Origin: Cladosporium sp. IMV 00045
Taxonomy: Eukaryota; Ascomycota; Dothideomycetes; Cladosporiales; Cladosporiaceae
DNA: 64,000 bases
Direction of reading: 5' to 3'
Assembly: GCA_001931905.2 (NCBI GenBank)
Contig: MSJI02000825.1
Coordinates: forward strand, 28,016 to 92,015
Part shown: one piece after another, positions 55,542-64,000 of the stretch
How the letters are laid out: each line of letters begins with the position of its first letter
How positions within the stretch are numbered: the stretch's first letter is position 1
Made by a program: the position numbers and the translations under genes
Notes under the pieces: generated by a model
The model's input: the letters and a program-made list of their open reading frames with translations, nothing else
What the model was told of the DNA's origin: nothing
Databases searched by the model: none

Positions 55542-56765
55542 AGTTCAGAAGTGCAGCTGGACAACCGTGTTGACTCGTGTGAAGCGGTGGACGGGCGTGA
55601 CAGCGTGCCACGGCACGGTATTTGCCGACAAGTGGATCTAGATGAGCCGAAGCATTCTCGAAGGATGAACGAATTCTTCCCTAGCGTATCCTTATCAATT
55701 CATGCCCCTCTCCCTGAAACATCGATATTGAATCCTCCTTCCTTCGCCTGCCTCGCCATCAAGCGCTCTCTCATGCGTCCATCGTCGGGGGGGAATATCG
55801 TCGTTGAAGCCTCCAGCTATCCTGCCTACAACCTACTTGCCGTTACATTACACAGATGACGATATCGTTTCAACAAAGTTTTCCTGTGAATTTAGATCTC
55901 GGCAATTGAGATCGAATGCGGGTGAAATTCGACAGCCTGACCAACTTCTCAATGTGAGGTCTTGTATTTCTTCGTCTGTGTTGAATCATTGCAGCCGTTT
56001 AGTCAAACCGGCACCCGCACGAGTGCTTCGAGTTATCGCAGTTGCCGTTCCACAACAGCAGCCAGGGGACAAACACAAGAACCGACCTCCATGCAACGCA
56101 TCATTTTCGAGAGAGTGATTTGACTCAAGAGCGCTAGCCTTGAGGTAAATCGGCACCCGTCAGTCTATCAGCTCCTCTGACTACTGATCCACTGCTATCC
56201 TAGCGAAGGCCAGAATAGTTGCAATCATTACTAGTGTTGTAGGTGGGTGCAGCGAAGGAATCGGTCGCTGTTTCTGGTCGGCAAAAGCCGCACGCGGTGT
56301 GGACGTCGTGCGGACCGTTCGCATCATACAAGCCTGCCTAAGCATGCTCCACCGCGCTTCTCGATTGCTTCGTCCTGGAGAAGGATTCATGCCTCATCTC
56401 GGTCTTCCATCACGGCCGCTCAACGGACGCTCATTCCTATGACTGAAGGATTGAGACGGCTCAACACCTGCTCAGCATAGCTTGACAGACTTATGAGCTG
56501 GTTTCGTGATGGGGACACTTGCAAGGTTTCCTGGCAAAAGCGCAGCTCTTGAACACGAAGTAAATGCACCCGAAGGAGCAGTGGCAAAGGTCATAGCATT
56601 CAAGGTGTGTCAAGAAAGTATAAGAAGACTGGAATTGCACCAGTCTACCCACTTTCCTCTCATCAGCATCAGCAATACCTTACATCGCGCACATCAACTC
56701 CTCCTATTACTTGACTCCAGGACATCAGCCTCACAAGCATATCCGTCATCCAGCTCAAAGACACA
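55542..56765. other. Intergenic, no gene seen
   Basis: 1.2 kb with only short non-protein-like frames. The final ~130 bp should be the leader of the next gene. Confidence 0.5.
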
Positions 56766-57413
56766 ATGGTCGCCAGCAACAACACCATCCGTTTCGCTGC
56801 TCTTGCGGCTGCTCTCCCTCTGGTCCTTGGATCAGCCCTTCCGCCTGCCCTAAGCATGGACAGCTCCATCCTCCGCCGCCAGGAATTGAACACCTGGGAA
56901 GCGTATGACCAGGACAGCACTGGCATGGCCGAAGCGGGCCTCTGTCGCTTTTACCTAGACGTCACGGACGTCGACGGTCTGGAGCCATGCTTGAACTACT
57001 GCGACAATGATTCTATCACTTGCAACGCCGCCATTGGCCAAGGAGCACCTATCAAGAAGAACCCCGACGGCGCTCGGTATGCCCTGGGCGAATGCTGGTG
57101 TTCCAACCCCGAACTCGAGACTCTCGTCAATTTCACGGCTGAAGGTCTGAAAGACTTGTCTGGAATCACCTGCGCGGTCTGGCTTCAAGCCCTCAAAGAA
57201 AGCGTCAACTTGAGCACTTGGTTGATTCCCGATGGTGCCGGAGCGGCGGCCAAGGTAGCCAAGAAGGTGCTCAAGAGCATCAAGAAAGCCGAAAAGCTGG
57301 GAGGCAAAGACGGGTGGACCAACTTCATTGCGGACACCTGCGGCATCGAAGATTGGGACTTTGACATCAGCAAAGCATTCGATCTGGGCATTGTCTCTGA
57401 CATTGTGTTGTGA
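56766..57413 (+). CDS. Secreted Cys-rich hypothetical protein with Kex2-like site
   Basis: A single exon of 215 residues. The ATG at 56766 opens a signal peptide (IRFAALAAALPLVLGSALP), then MDSSILRRQELNTW with a dibasic RR that fits Kex2 processing. The mature part has eight Cys: GLCRFYLD, EPCLNYCDND, ITCNAAIG, GECWCSNPE, ITCAVWLQ and DTCGIEDW. A Lys-rich helix (AKVAKKVLKSIKKAEKL) precedes the last Cys. No known domain was recognised. Such proteins are common in fungal secretomes and some are effectors, but nothing here proves that. Confidence 0.8.
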   Translation: MVASNNTIRFAALAAALPLVLGSALPPALSMDSSILRRQELNTWEAYDQDSTGMAEAGLCRFYLDVTDVDGLEPCLNYCDNDSITCNAAIGQGAPIKKNPDGARYALGECWCSNPELETLVNFTAEGLKDLSGITCAVWLQALKESVNLSTWLIPDGAGAAAKVAKKVLKSIKKAEKLGGKDGWTNFIADTCGIEDWDFDISKAFDLGIVSDIVL

Positions 57414-58113
57414 GGGTGACTTGAGGTAACTTTGGATTCAAAAGTTGCGGGGCGAAGATGCTAGACTAGAATCTGCCAAAGAGGGCTCTCATTCAAGAAG
57501 GACTCCAATTTTCAGCACATAGAAGCCCAGAGCATGCAATAAATCCCCTTTTATTTGATTGCAGTCCGAGATTCGAAGTGCTGTACGAACATCGTAGTGA
57601 TGACAAGTCTTGTGGCAACGGATAAGCAGAACAAGTCTGAATTTCCATTCCTAACGGGCCGCTGTCCTGCAAGTGTTTTCCCAAACCTGAGAGGTGAGAC
57701 TCGCAAGAAGCTTATCATTGGACAGACTCACAGATGTCCTGAATCTCATACTAGAACGTCCCATTGCATATCTCGTACGTTTCGTGGAGCTGCCAATGTG
57801 TGACGGTCTCAAAGCCGTGTGCGAGCTTTGTTCCTTCTCGAAGATCTGGATCATGCCCGGGATCAAAGTCCGTACTCTCCATTAATGCTGGCGCGAGCGG
57901 CTTTCGCACTTTCGAAGAAAATGAGCATATGAACACATTTCGAGAATAATTGCTAACGGCATGATGTGAGCTGACCCCATTGACCTATCGCCCTTACCCC
58001 ACCGTTGAGTTATGGTAACTAGGTTGGAAACTTTGGAGAGGAGCTATGGAAGTTAAGATAGTGCCCAATATTAGATAATGCTCGATCAGTGTCTTCATTT
58101 AGATGCGTTATTG
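57414..58113. other. Intergenic, no gene seen
   Basis: 700 bp, short frames only. It separates the secreted protein from the MFS gene, whose 3' end is at the right. Confidence 0.5.
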
Positions 58114-59976
58114 TTAAGGCGTGTTTGCAAATGTGGACCTGGCTCTCAAGGCAGGCCCAAAGTAATAAAGTCCATAGTGCCCGAAAATGCAGCATATCAT
58201 CAGACCAGCAAGCAGGCTGCATCCACCTCCGATGCCGAGTGTTAGGAACATAGGCCTGGCGAAATGGATCGCTGCAAGGGCAAATGTAGATCGTGTAGCA
58301 TCCGCAGCTGCGAAAAGACTGGCTGCATATTGAAGATATGATTTTGGCAGGTAAAGGAAGATGCTCTGGAATATGATGAACACTCCAAATGGGTAAATGG
58401 CGACTCCAACCATACTTGCGATCCAGTGGGTCTTGTGGTTCGCTGTCCACCCAAAGATGAGAAGGCTGATGGGAGGGAAGAAACAGGCCGCCATCCCAGG
58501 GATGAGCACTTGCTCGGGGTCAGTCTGTTTGTCGACCGTAAAACGCGGAAGCTATACAGAAGTGATCAGCTGGTTTATACTGGTTCCGTGGTCTTTTTAA
58601 TGATGACATACCCGGAAGGAGTAGAGATAGACAGTATAGACAGCCAAAGACAGCACTGTACCAACCGCCAGTGGGAGAAATGCAAGATTGGCTTGCAAGG
58701 TGTCGAAGCCATACATCGGCGGGTACACCAGCGGAAATGATTCAAAGAACGAGTAATAGATCCCGTAAACCAGCATCATGTAGAGGTTAGCGAACAAGAT
58801 CGCAGGATCCTGTATCGTGATTCGGGCAGGGACCAGCAAGCTTTGCACAACAACATCCTTCAACGTTCGACCCTGCTGATCTACCTCTGCTTGCGACCAA
58901 ATGCTGTTATCGCCTACCAACCTTCGTAGTCTGGCGCTGCGCCAGTAAAGTATCGTCGGCCCGCTCGTCTCGGGCCAACACAACAGCATGACAAAGACTG
59001 GCGTCGAGGCAATCAGCACTTCCCACATCGAGAAGCGCCATCCTAAGGACGGCAAAGCAGCGGCGGCGATGATTGGACTGCAGACCTAGTCAGCGATTCA
59101 CCCCACTGCAATACAAGAGCAAGAAAAAAAAAGACTAGGAGGTCATTACCTGAATGCTGGCGCAATAAAGCATGCTCCAGACCACGAGGATATAGCGAAG
59201 GGCAGATACTTGTCATCATAAATATTTGAAAGCGAGGCTCCACCTGTAGCGAGAATTGGGCTTCCCAGAAATCCTTGTAGAAATCGCAGAAACATGAAGC
59301 ATGGATTGTTCCGTACGAGCGCAAGAGGGATGCTCATGAGTACGTAGAGTAGAAAGGTTGTAACGTATGGGATGTTACGTCCGACTGATGGCATCTCGCT
59401 CAACGGAGAGAAGAGCAAAGGTCCTAAGCCGTATCCAAGCCTGTTTCCTGGATGATCAGTCTATGACCTGATCCGAATGTCTTTACATCCACTCAATATC
59501 AAATGCGTAGCACCACAGCAGACAGCAGGTCGAGACAGCGGGTCGGACTTACACGAACAGGGAAAGACCGAGCGATGTGTATTTCTGGGTCGTGTGATAC
59601 TCTGACATGTACGCTTCCTCGCTTGGAGTCCAGATTGGGGCCGTCCCGTACACGACAAACGAGCAAAGCGCAACGTTGACGACGACAAAAAGTTTTCTCC
59701 TCTTTGGCCAATTTCGCGGATTCTCGGGATCGTCGACTCCATACCAGTCACAGATGAGTGGCTCCCTATCAATTGTCTCGTCCTTCTTCCGATCTGTGTC
59801 TGAACGATTCGTGATTGCGGCGCCTGATGGGCCCAGACCAGAGTCTGTGTCATTGCAGGTGGCATGTGATGTGAAAGATCGCCAGTTGTCCAGATCATGG
59901 GTTTAGTCTTCGAGTGTTTGTCAGATGTCAGACGTCGAACAATGAGATCTGCAAAGCTGTCCCTGAACAACTCCAT
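58114..59976 (-). CDS. MFS drug/polyamine-type transporter, frame break near N-terminus
   Basis: Exons 59976..59553, 59440..59150, 59077..58612 and 58551..58114; about 540 residues. A DHA1-like major facilitator. The N-terminus MELFRDSFADLIVRRLTS resembles the F-R-D-S-x-F start of Flr1/Tpo-like proteins. Then WYGVDDPENPRNWPKRRKLFV leads into helix 1. FLRFLQGFLGSPILATGGASLSNIY, WSGACFIAPAFSPIIAAAALPSLGWRFSMWE and CWPETSGPTILYWRSARLRR are family hallmarks. Between KHSKTKP and HDLDNWRS (59895-59908) the frame must shift by one base. TAA lies directly upstream in the second frame and no AG follows it, so an intron explains it only if about 95 nt from a weak GTCTGA donor is removed. Likely exporter; substrate unknown. 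Confidence 0.75.
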
Positions 59977-60967
59977 TGCGGAGAGGTGAAGGTGATAGAA
60001 CGAGTGTAGCAACTTAACGAGCCGAGTCTCTGAACTTAATGTCCATTCGAGTGTCGTCATGACGGCAAGAGTCGAGTGCAGGAATGGAAGGCAGTAGTCA
60101 ATCGCGGGAGACATGCGGAGCTGAGCCATACAATCCATGCAGTTGGGAAGTATTACTTTATTTGTTTTGAATTGATGACCATAATCGACATGCTAACGTG
60201 AATAAGCAACATCACTTTGATCCATAATCTGGGCAGTCCTAAGATGAGGCGGGGACCATTTTGGAGTTTAAAATTTTTTGACAATGCTCGAATGCAAGCA
60301 GTCGCAAGATCGCTCGAGCTTTGAGATCCACGGCACCTGCCTAGTAAGTGACGTGGTAGTTGCGGCTAGAAATCCTCAATCAAAGAACGGTTGACGACGA
60401 CCGTGCCGAGAATCAACTGCAAGTAACACGTTTGGAAAAAGCTAAGGCAGAATCGGAGAAAGCTCAAGGCGATTTTGAGAAATTGGGGAGCGACGGACCC
60501 GCTTCCCGTTCCATTCTTGGCGGAGGTCCGCGTCGTCAAACAACGTTTCTGAAAGCAATAACGATCGGAAAAAGCTTGTCAGGACTCCACGGATTACGAC
60601 AATTTGGCAATACATCGCACAAATATTTCTCCTTTCGACGGACGAGAGATTCTGTCGATGTCGATGGCCTTGCGCAAACCACGTCCTGCCAACCGGTTGT
60701 CTCACAGTCGCTCCAGGAGCGTGCTCCGACACGGGAGGAAGTCCGGACCTTTTCGCATCCGGCGTCCGAAGGACAGACCAAGAGGAAGCTAAGGTATTTG
60801 ACTTCGCTGCGGCCAAAAGATCCGCGGCCTTGGGAAACCTCCGCTTACGGACTTGTACGTTGCGTGTGTGGCTTCTGTCAATTTCACTCTGGAATCGGCG
60901 AAGGCAAGAGGCATCACAACCTGTGGATCTGGGGAATCTCGGCGTATTCGTCCCAACTCTATTGACG
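59977..60967. other. Intergenic with opposing open frames
   Basis: About 1 kb. At 60360-60965 (plus, no ATG) and 60442-61005 (minus) long frames lie opposite each other. Neither translation looks like a known protein, so both are left uncalled. This is the upstream region of both the MFS gene and the C2H2 regulator. Confidence 0.4.
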
Positions 60968-62100
60968 ATGCTGCCATCTGGCTTCACGGTGTCGAATGAC
61001 ACCATTTGTCCGTACTGTCAAAGGAATTTTGCGCGTCTGGAGCATCTTCAACGCCATGGTCGCACACTTAGGCTGGACATGCAAGGCAGCTAGTGGCGTA
61101 TCTGACAGGGCTGACCAAGAATCTTCAGACACCAAAGAAAAGCCCTTCCGCTGTTCGTGTGGCCGCTCTTTTACCCGTAACGACCTACTTAAGCGCCACA
61201 AGATCCGCGATCGTGATCCATCCGCGACCTGCGCTCCACTATCATTAAGCGCTCCAAACACGGCGTCGGCGCGGTGCTGTAGTCACATGGTTGATGGAAG
61301 ACCACAGGGCCTTCCCCACACTAATTCCTTGGCTTCATATCCCCCTAGTACCTTAAATGGATACCCCGGAATCTTTGCTGCGTAAGGTCTTCCCAAGCGC
61401 TACCAGATCCAGACGTCTTTCCTGACGTCTTTGAAGAGTTCACAACCTTTATTGACTTAGCCGGCTTGGAACCCTCGTGGATCGACGCCGATAACCAGGG
61501 CCTGCACTTCCCCAATCGAGCGGGCGCCCCAAGGGCAGCTGATACGCGATTACCTTGGGATGAGGCTTGTTAAGGCTTCACTGTCAATCACGGCAGCGAC
61601 GACGACGACGACGACGATAGCTTCGCAGGTCTCGACCTTAGCTATGCTCCCCATGTATATCATGGATTTGCACAATCACATCCACTTACATTTGTTTGGC
61701 GTATATCTGAAGCAACCAGGACCAATCTTGCATTTCGGATAGAAGCAGCAATTCTAATATCTTCTACGGCATCTTGTCTACCCTCCCATCGCGCATTGAC
61801 TCGATACTTCCAGAGCTATGCCGATATGTTTCATAAACACTACCCTATGCTCCATATGCCGACCTATTCGATCGAGGCAAGCCCGCTGGAGCTTTCACTT
61901 GCTCTCGCCGCCATTGGTGCTTAGTACCGATTCGAATTCTCTAAAGGGCTTGAGCTGTATCATATAGCGCGACGGATCACGCTATACCGACTAAGACGAT
62001 GCCGAAATCAGACTCTCCTAACAGATGATGTTCTTCCTCTAATAGGCGTAGAGCACAGGATGATGTCGCACTGCTAATCTGCGGGGCAGCATCACTCCTA
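60968..62100 (+). pseudogene. C2H2 zinc-finger transcription factor with nonsense codons
   Basis: ATG 60968 starts MLPSGFTVSNDTICPYCQRNFARLEHLQRH. A 70-nt intron (61059-61128) joins this to DTKEKPFRCSCGRSFTRNDLLKRH, which makes two C2H2 fingers typical of fungal regulators. After a frame change the fungal-specific regulatory domain is readable: FEEFTTFIDLAGLEPSWIDA, LSYAPHVYHGFAQSHPLTFV, YFQSYADMFHKHYPMLHMPTY and PLELSLALAAIGA, followed by YRFEFSKGLELYHIARRITL. In that frame there are stops at 61571-61573 (TAA) and 61922-61924 (TAG, where relatives have Gln, so CAG to TAG). Downstream homology fades by about 62100. The TAG, and possibly the TAA, fits a C to T change as made by RIP, and an RIP-like tract lies 700 bp away. 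Confidence 0.7.
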
Positions 62101-62250
62101 GCGGCGAGCCACACTTTCTTGTCCGGCACGAAGCGGAACTGGTTTGATGGACGTTATTTAAGTACATATAGTTGCTTAGCTACACCAAGAATGTCGGTTC
62201 TATCGAATATATAGCGAACACTCTCTAACACCACCTACGGTTTAACGATC

Positions 62251-62713
62251 ATGCCTGCTCATTACTTCGCGTACGACGGCTACGGTCAGATCGCAAGGGA
62301 ATCAGCACACTATAGCGAAGCCGTAAGAATCGGTAATCTCATTGAATGTGCAGGTCAAGGTATAACCTCCTATGATGCAGCATAGCCATAGAAGCCAATA
62401 TTGACAGTTGTGTTTAAGTGGATGAAACCCGGCTACTGGCAGCGACTACCCTCCCGACATCAGCGACGAGATTGACCAGGCTTTCAAGAATGTCGACCTT
62501 GCCATTCGTACCGCTGGTGGCAAAAGCTGGTCTCAGGTCTTCCGCCTGACTACATACCATGTCACCCTAAATGCTGAAGTTTTTGCTGCAATGGTGCGCA
62601 ATCTGAAGACTTGGATTCCGGATCACTAACCGATCTGGACTTGTATCGGTGTCGCAAAGCTTGCTTATCCTGAGATGAAAGTAGAGATAGAGATTGTAGC
62701 ATTTGATGGATAG
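62251..62713 (+). pseudogene. RidA/YjgF (L-PSP) family protein with two nonsense codons
   Basis: ATG 62251 gives MPAHYFAYDGYGQIARESAH and YSEAVRIGNLIECAGQG. After a probable intron (about 62359-62418) the text continues NPATGSDYPPDISDEIDQAF, KNVDLAIRTAGGKSWSQVFR, VFAAMVRNLKTWIPDH and PIWTCIGVAKLAYPEMKVEI, ending at TAG 62711-62713. This is a full-length RidA-type protein of about 135 residues. Relatives are imine/enamine deaminases, often found in secondary-metabolite or amino-acid catabolic clusters. Two codons are disabled: the Trp of GGWNP reads TGA, and the Gln of DHQPIW reads TAA. Both are single C:G to T:A changes. The 3' splice site of the intron also looks degraded. Confidence 0.75.
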
Positions 62714-62769
62714 TAAAGAGGATCCTTGTTCGAGTAACCTTTGCCAGTTTGGGATCGTTAACGTCACGG

Positions 62770-62812
62770 TAGGGAAAGCGGATCAGTAGGGGAAGCGGAT
62801 CACTTCCGCGCG
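62770..62812. repeat. Short tandem/inverted repeat at the edge of the RIP tract
   Basis: Two near-identical units, GGGAAAGCGGATCA and GGGGAAGCGGATCA, lie 4 bp apart, followed by CTTCCGCGCG, which inverts GGAAGCGG in part. The sequence changes abruptly to AT-rich DNA a few bases later, so this may be one end of the degraded element. Confidence 0.45.
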
Positions 62813-63665
62813 CTTATTTCGCGTTATAACTCGATTTTTACGTATCTTTTTCTTTTTTCCTTTTCTTATGCCTTCTTATACTAAAGATACGCTTACTATA
62901 GCTCTAATAGCTTACCGAAATAGTAAATATCTCTCGATTAGAAAGTATTCTTACGCGTTTAATATCCCTTACTCTACTCTTACTCTCTAGCTTTTAACTT
63001 AAACTTTTCGCTCTAAATTACATAAATTATAAAAGATCCTCTTAATAGCTAAAGAAAAAGCTCTCCTAAAGTCGATTACTTAATTCTCGAAGTTAGGAGT
63101 CTTTATTACTCTCTTATTTATAAGATAACTTACTAAAGAAATCTATAATACCTACTTTTACTTAACTTTAACTCTAACTTCCTACTTTTCTATTAGTAAA
63201 TAGTAGATCAATAAGTTCTAAAAACGATACTCTATACTAAAGACTATATACTCTCGAGCTATAGATATAAGCTACTTTAAAGTAGTAAGCTATCTAACTA
63301 TAAATACCTACTTTACTACTTTTATTAACTTATTTCTTAAGAATTTTTATTTTTCTAATATAGTTTTTAATATTAATAAGACTAGATTTATTCTAAGTAT
63401 TACTTTACTTTCGAAAGTACTTATTAATAAAGAGGAAGCTATAGGATTTAAGAAAATAAGTAAAAAGTAAAAGTAGATAATAGCTATAGAGTACGTTAGA
63501 GCCTTAAGAGTTATTTTACTTCTACTTATTATCTTTTAGGCGAAAAATATAAATACTAAGTAGATATTAACTTCTATACCTAAGAAGTAGAAGTTCTCTA
63601 CTTCTTCTAGTAAGTATACTTCTAATTCTTACGCTTATAAGTAATTAATTATATTATTTAAATCT
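62813..63665. mobile_element. RIP-saturated AT-rich tract, probable transposon remnant
   Basis: About 850 bp with very low GC and no open frame. Counting by eye over 62821-63660 (840 bp) I find one TpG and two CpA, although at that base composition dozens of each would be expected; TpA is very frequent. That is the signature of repeat-induced point mutation (CpA to TpA on both strands) run to completion, normally seen only in duplicated DNA such as transposons. The element type cannot be read any more. CpG survives in places. Confidence 0.75.
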
Positions 63666-63690
63666 AACTGTCCCTTAGCCGGTATATCCT

Positions 63691-63759
63691 GGTTACACCA
63701 GCTATATAACCCGGTTACACCAGCGAGCCTTTAGGGTTAGGGTTTTCGCTGGTGTAACC
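63691..63759. repeat. Hairpin with TTAGGG loop and flanking copy
   Basis: GGTTACACCAGC occurs at 63691-63702 and 63713-63724 and, inverted, at 63748-63759. The second copy and the inverted one form a perfect 14-bp stem (63713-63726 with 63746-63759) around a 19-nt loop. The loop contains TTAGGGTTAGGG, two units of the fungal telomere repeat. It could be the terminal inverted repeat of a small transposon next to the RIP tract. Confidence 0.6.
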
Positions 63760-64000
63760 TTGGCTCCCACTGACAGGGATTAGGAAATTCGCAAGTTTAT
63801 GGGAAATATGCAGGCATCCAAGATTAAAATCTAATAACAATATTCCGCCGTTCAGATTCGGGGTGGATTGGTAAGTATGGAGTCGGAAAGCTTGGCTGCC
63901 ACATACGCTCTCAACGATCTGCTGCATTCCACTAGTAAACTTTGCAACCTGACTTTCTACCAAAAACACATCCCATGCACACCTGTGCGGATGATTCACG
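63760..64000. other. Right edge, open frame of unknown status
   Basis: After the hairpin normal base composition returns. A minus-strand frame is open to the window edge and may be part of a gene beyond it, but no family was recognised. Confidence 0.3.

Noticed and set aside
60360..61005. Opposing ~200-codon frames upstream of the C2H2 pseudogene
   Set aside because: Mutually overlapping, the plus one lacks ATG, and translations do not look like protein domains.
63727..63745. Telomere end
   Set aside because: Only two TTAGGG units inside a hairpin loop, with normal sequence continuing on both sides.
1..64000. tRNA, rRNA or CRISPR features
   Set aside because: B-box-like words such as TTCGAACC near 52917 lack a matching A-box and cloverleaf; no rRNA segments or regularly spaced repeats seen.

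Overview
The window is nuclear DNA of a filamentous ascomycete (Pezizomycotina). The signs are many short GT-AG introns (mostly 41-75 nt), fungal-only families (Zn2Cys6 and C2H2 regulators, DUF7029/DUF7223-type secreted proteins, berberine-bridge-like oxidases), eukaryotic core genes (CCT8, TIM13, NUC1, DGAT1) and one block with the dinucleotide signature of repeat-induced point mutation (RIP). Dothideomycetes is plausible but cannot be proved from sequence alone. No rRNA, tRNA, CRISPR array or plasmid feature was seen.

Layout. 0-12 kb: end of a medium-chain dehydrogenase, a DUF1275 membrane protein, an alpha/beta hydrolase broken by one base, a large glycoprotein-like membrane protein, a gene-poor stretch, a decayed secreted-protein gene and a BTB/POZ gene. 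12-17 kb: a divergent pair resembling thymine 7-hydroxylase and uracil-5-carboxylate (isoorotate) decarboxylase, then a seven-exon secreted GH2 glycosidase. 18-24 kb: a Zn2Cys6 regulator, indoleamine 2,3-dioxygenase and kynureninase. The two enzymes are divergent and share one promoter region. 25-31 kb: a SulP sulfate permease and a secreted FAD-linked oxidase. 31-45 kb: a housekeeping block with NUC1, TIM13 (two short exons), a mitochondrial Sel1/TPR-like protein, CCT8, an acidic-tailed protein, DGAT1, beta-carbonic anhydrase and an aldo-keto reductase. 45.8-48.4 kb: a long decayed gene with three in-frame stops and two frameshifts. 49-57 kb: a GPI-anchored Cys-rich protein, a kinase-like protein, an aldo-keto reductase remnant, a Trk potassium transporter and a secreted 8-Cys protein. 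58-64 kb: an MFS transporter with a frame break, a C2H2 regulator pseudogene and a RidA pseudogene, both carrying nonsense codons that C:G to T:A changes could have produced, then about 850 bp of almost CpA/TpG-free AT-rich DNA and a perfect hairpin whose loop carries two TTAGGG units.

How the genes fit together. Two catabolic modules stand out. In the first, a dioxygenase oxidises the thymine methyl group and a decarboxylase removes the resulting carboxylate to give uracil. In the second, tryptophan is opened by IDO and, after formamidase action encoded elsewhere, cleaved by kynureninase, with a regulator gene tail-to-tail with IDO. The 58-64 kb end looks like an accessory or transposon-flanked segment in which genes are dying. 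Several loci are broken by single bases, so consensus sequence errors should be separated from true pseudogenes before biology is inferred.
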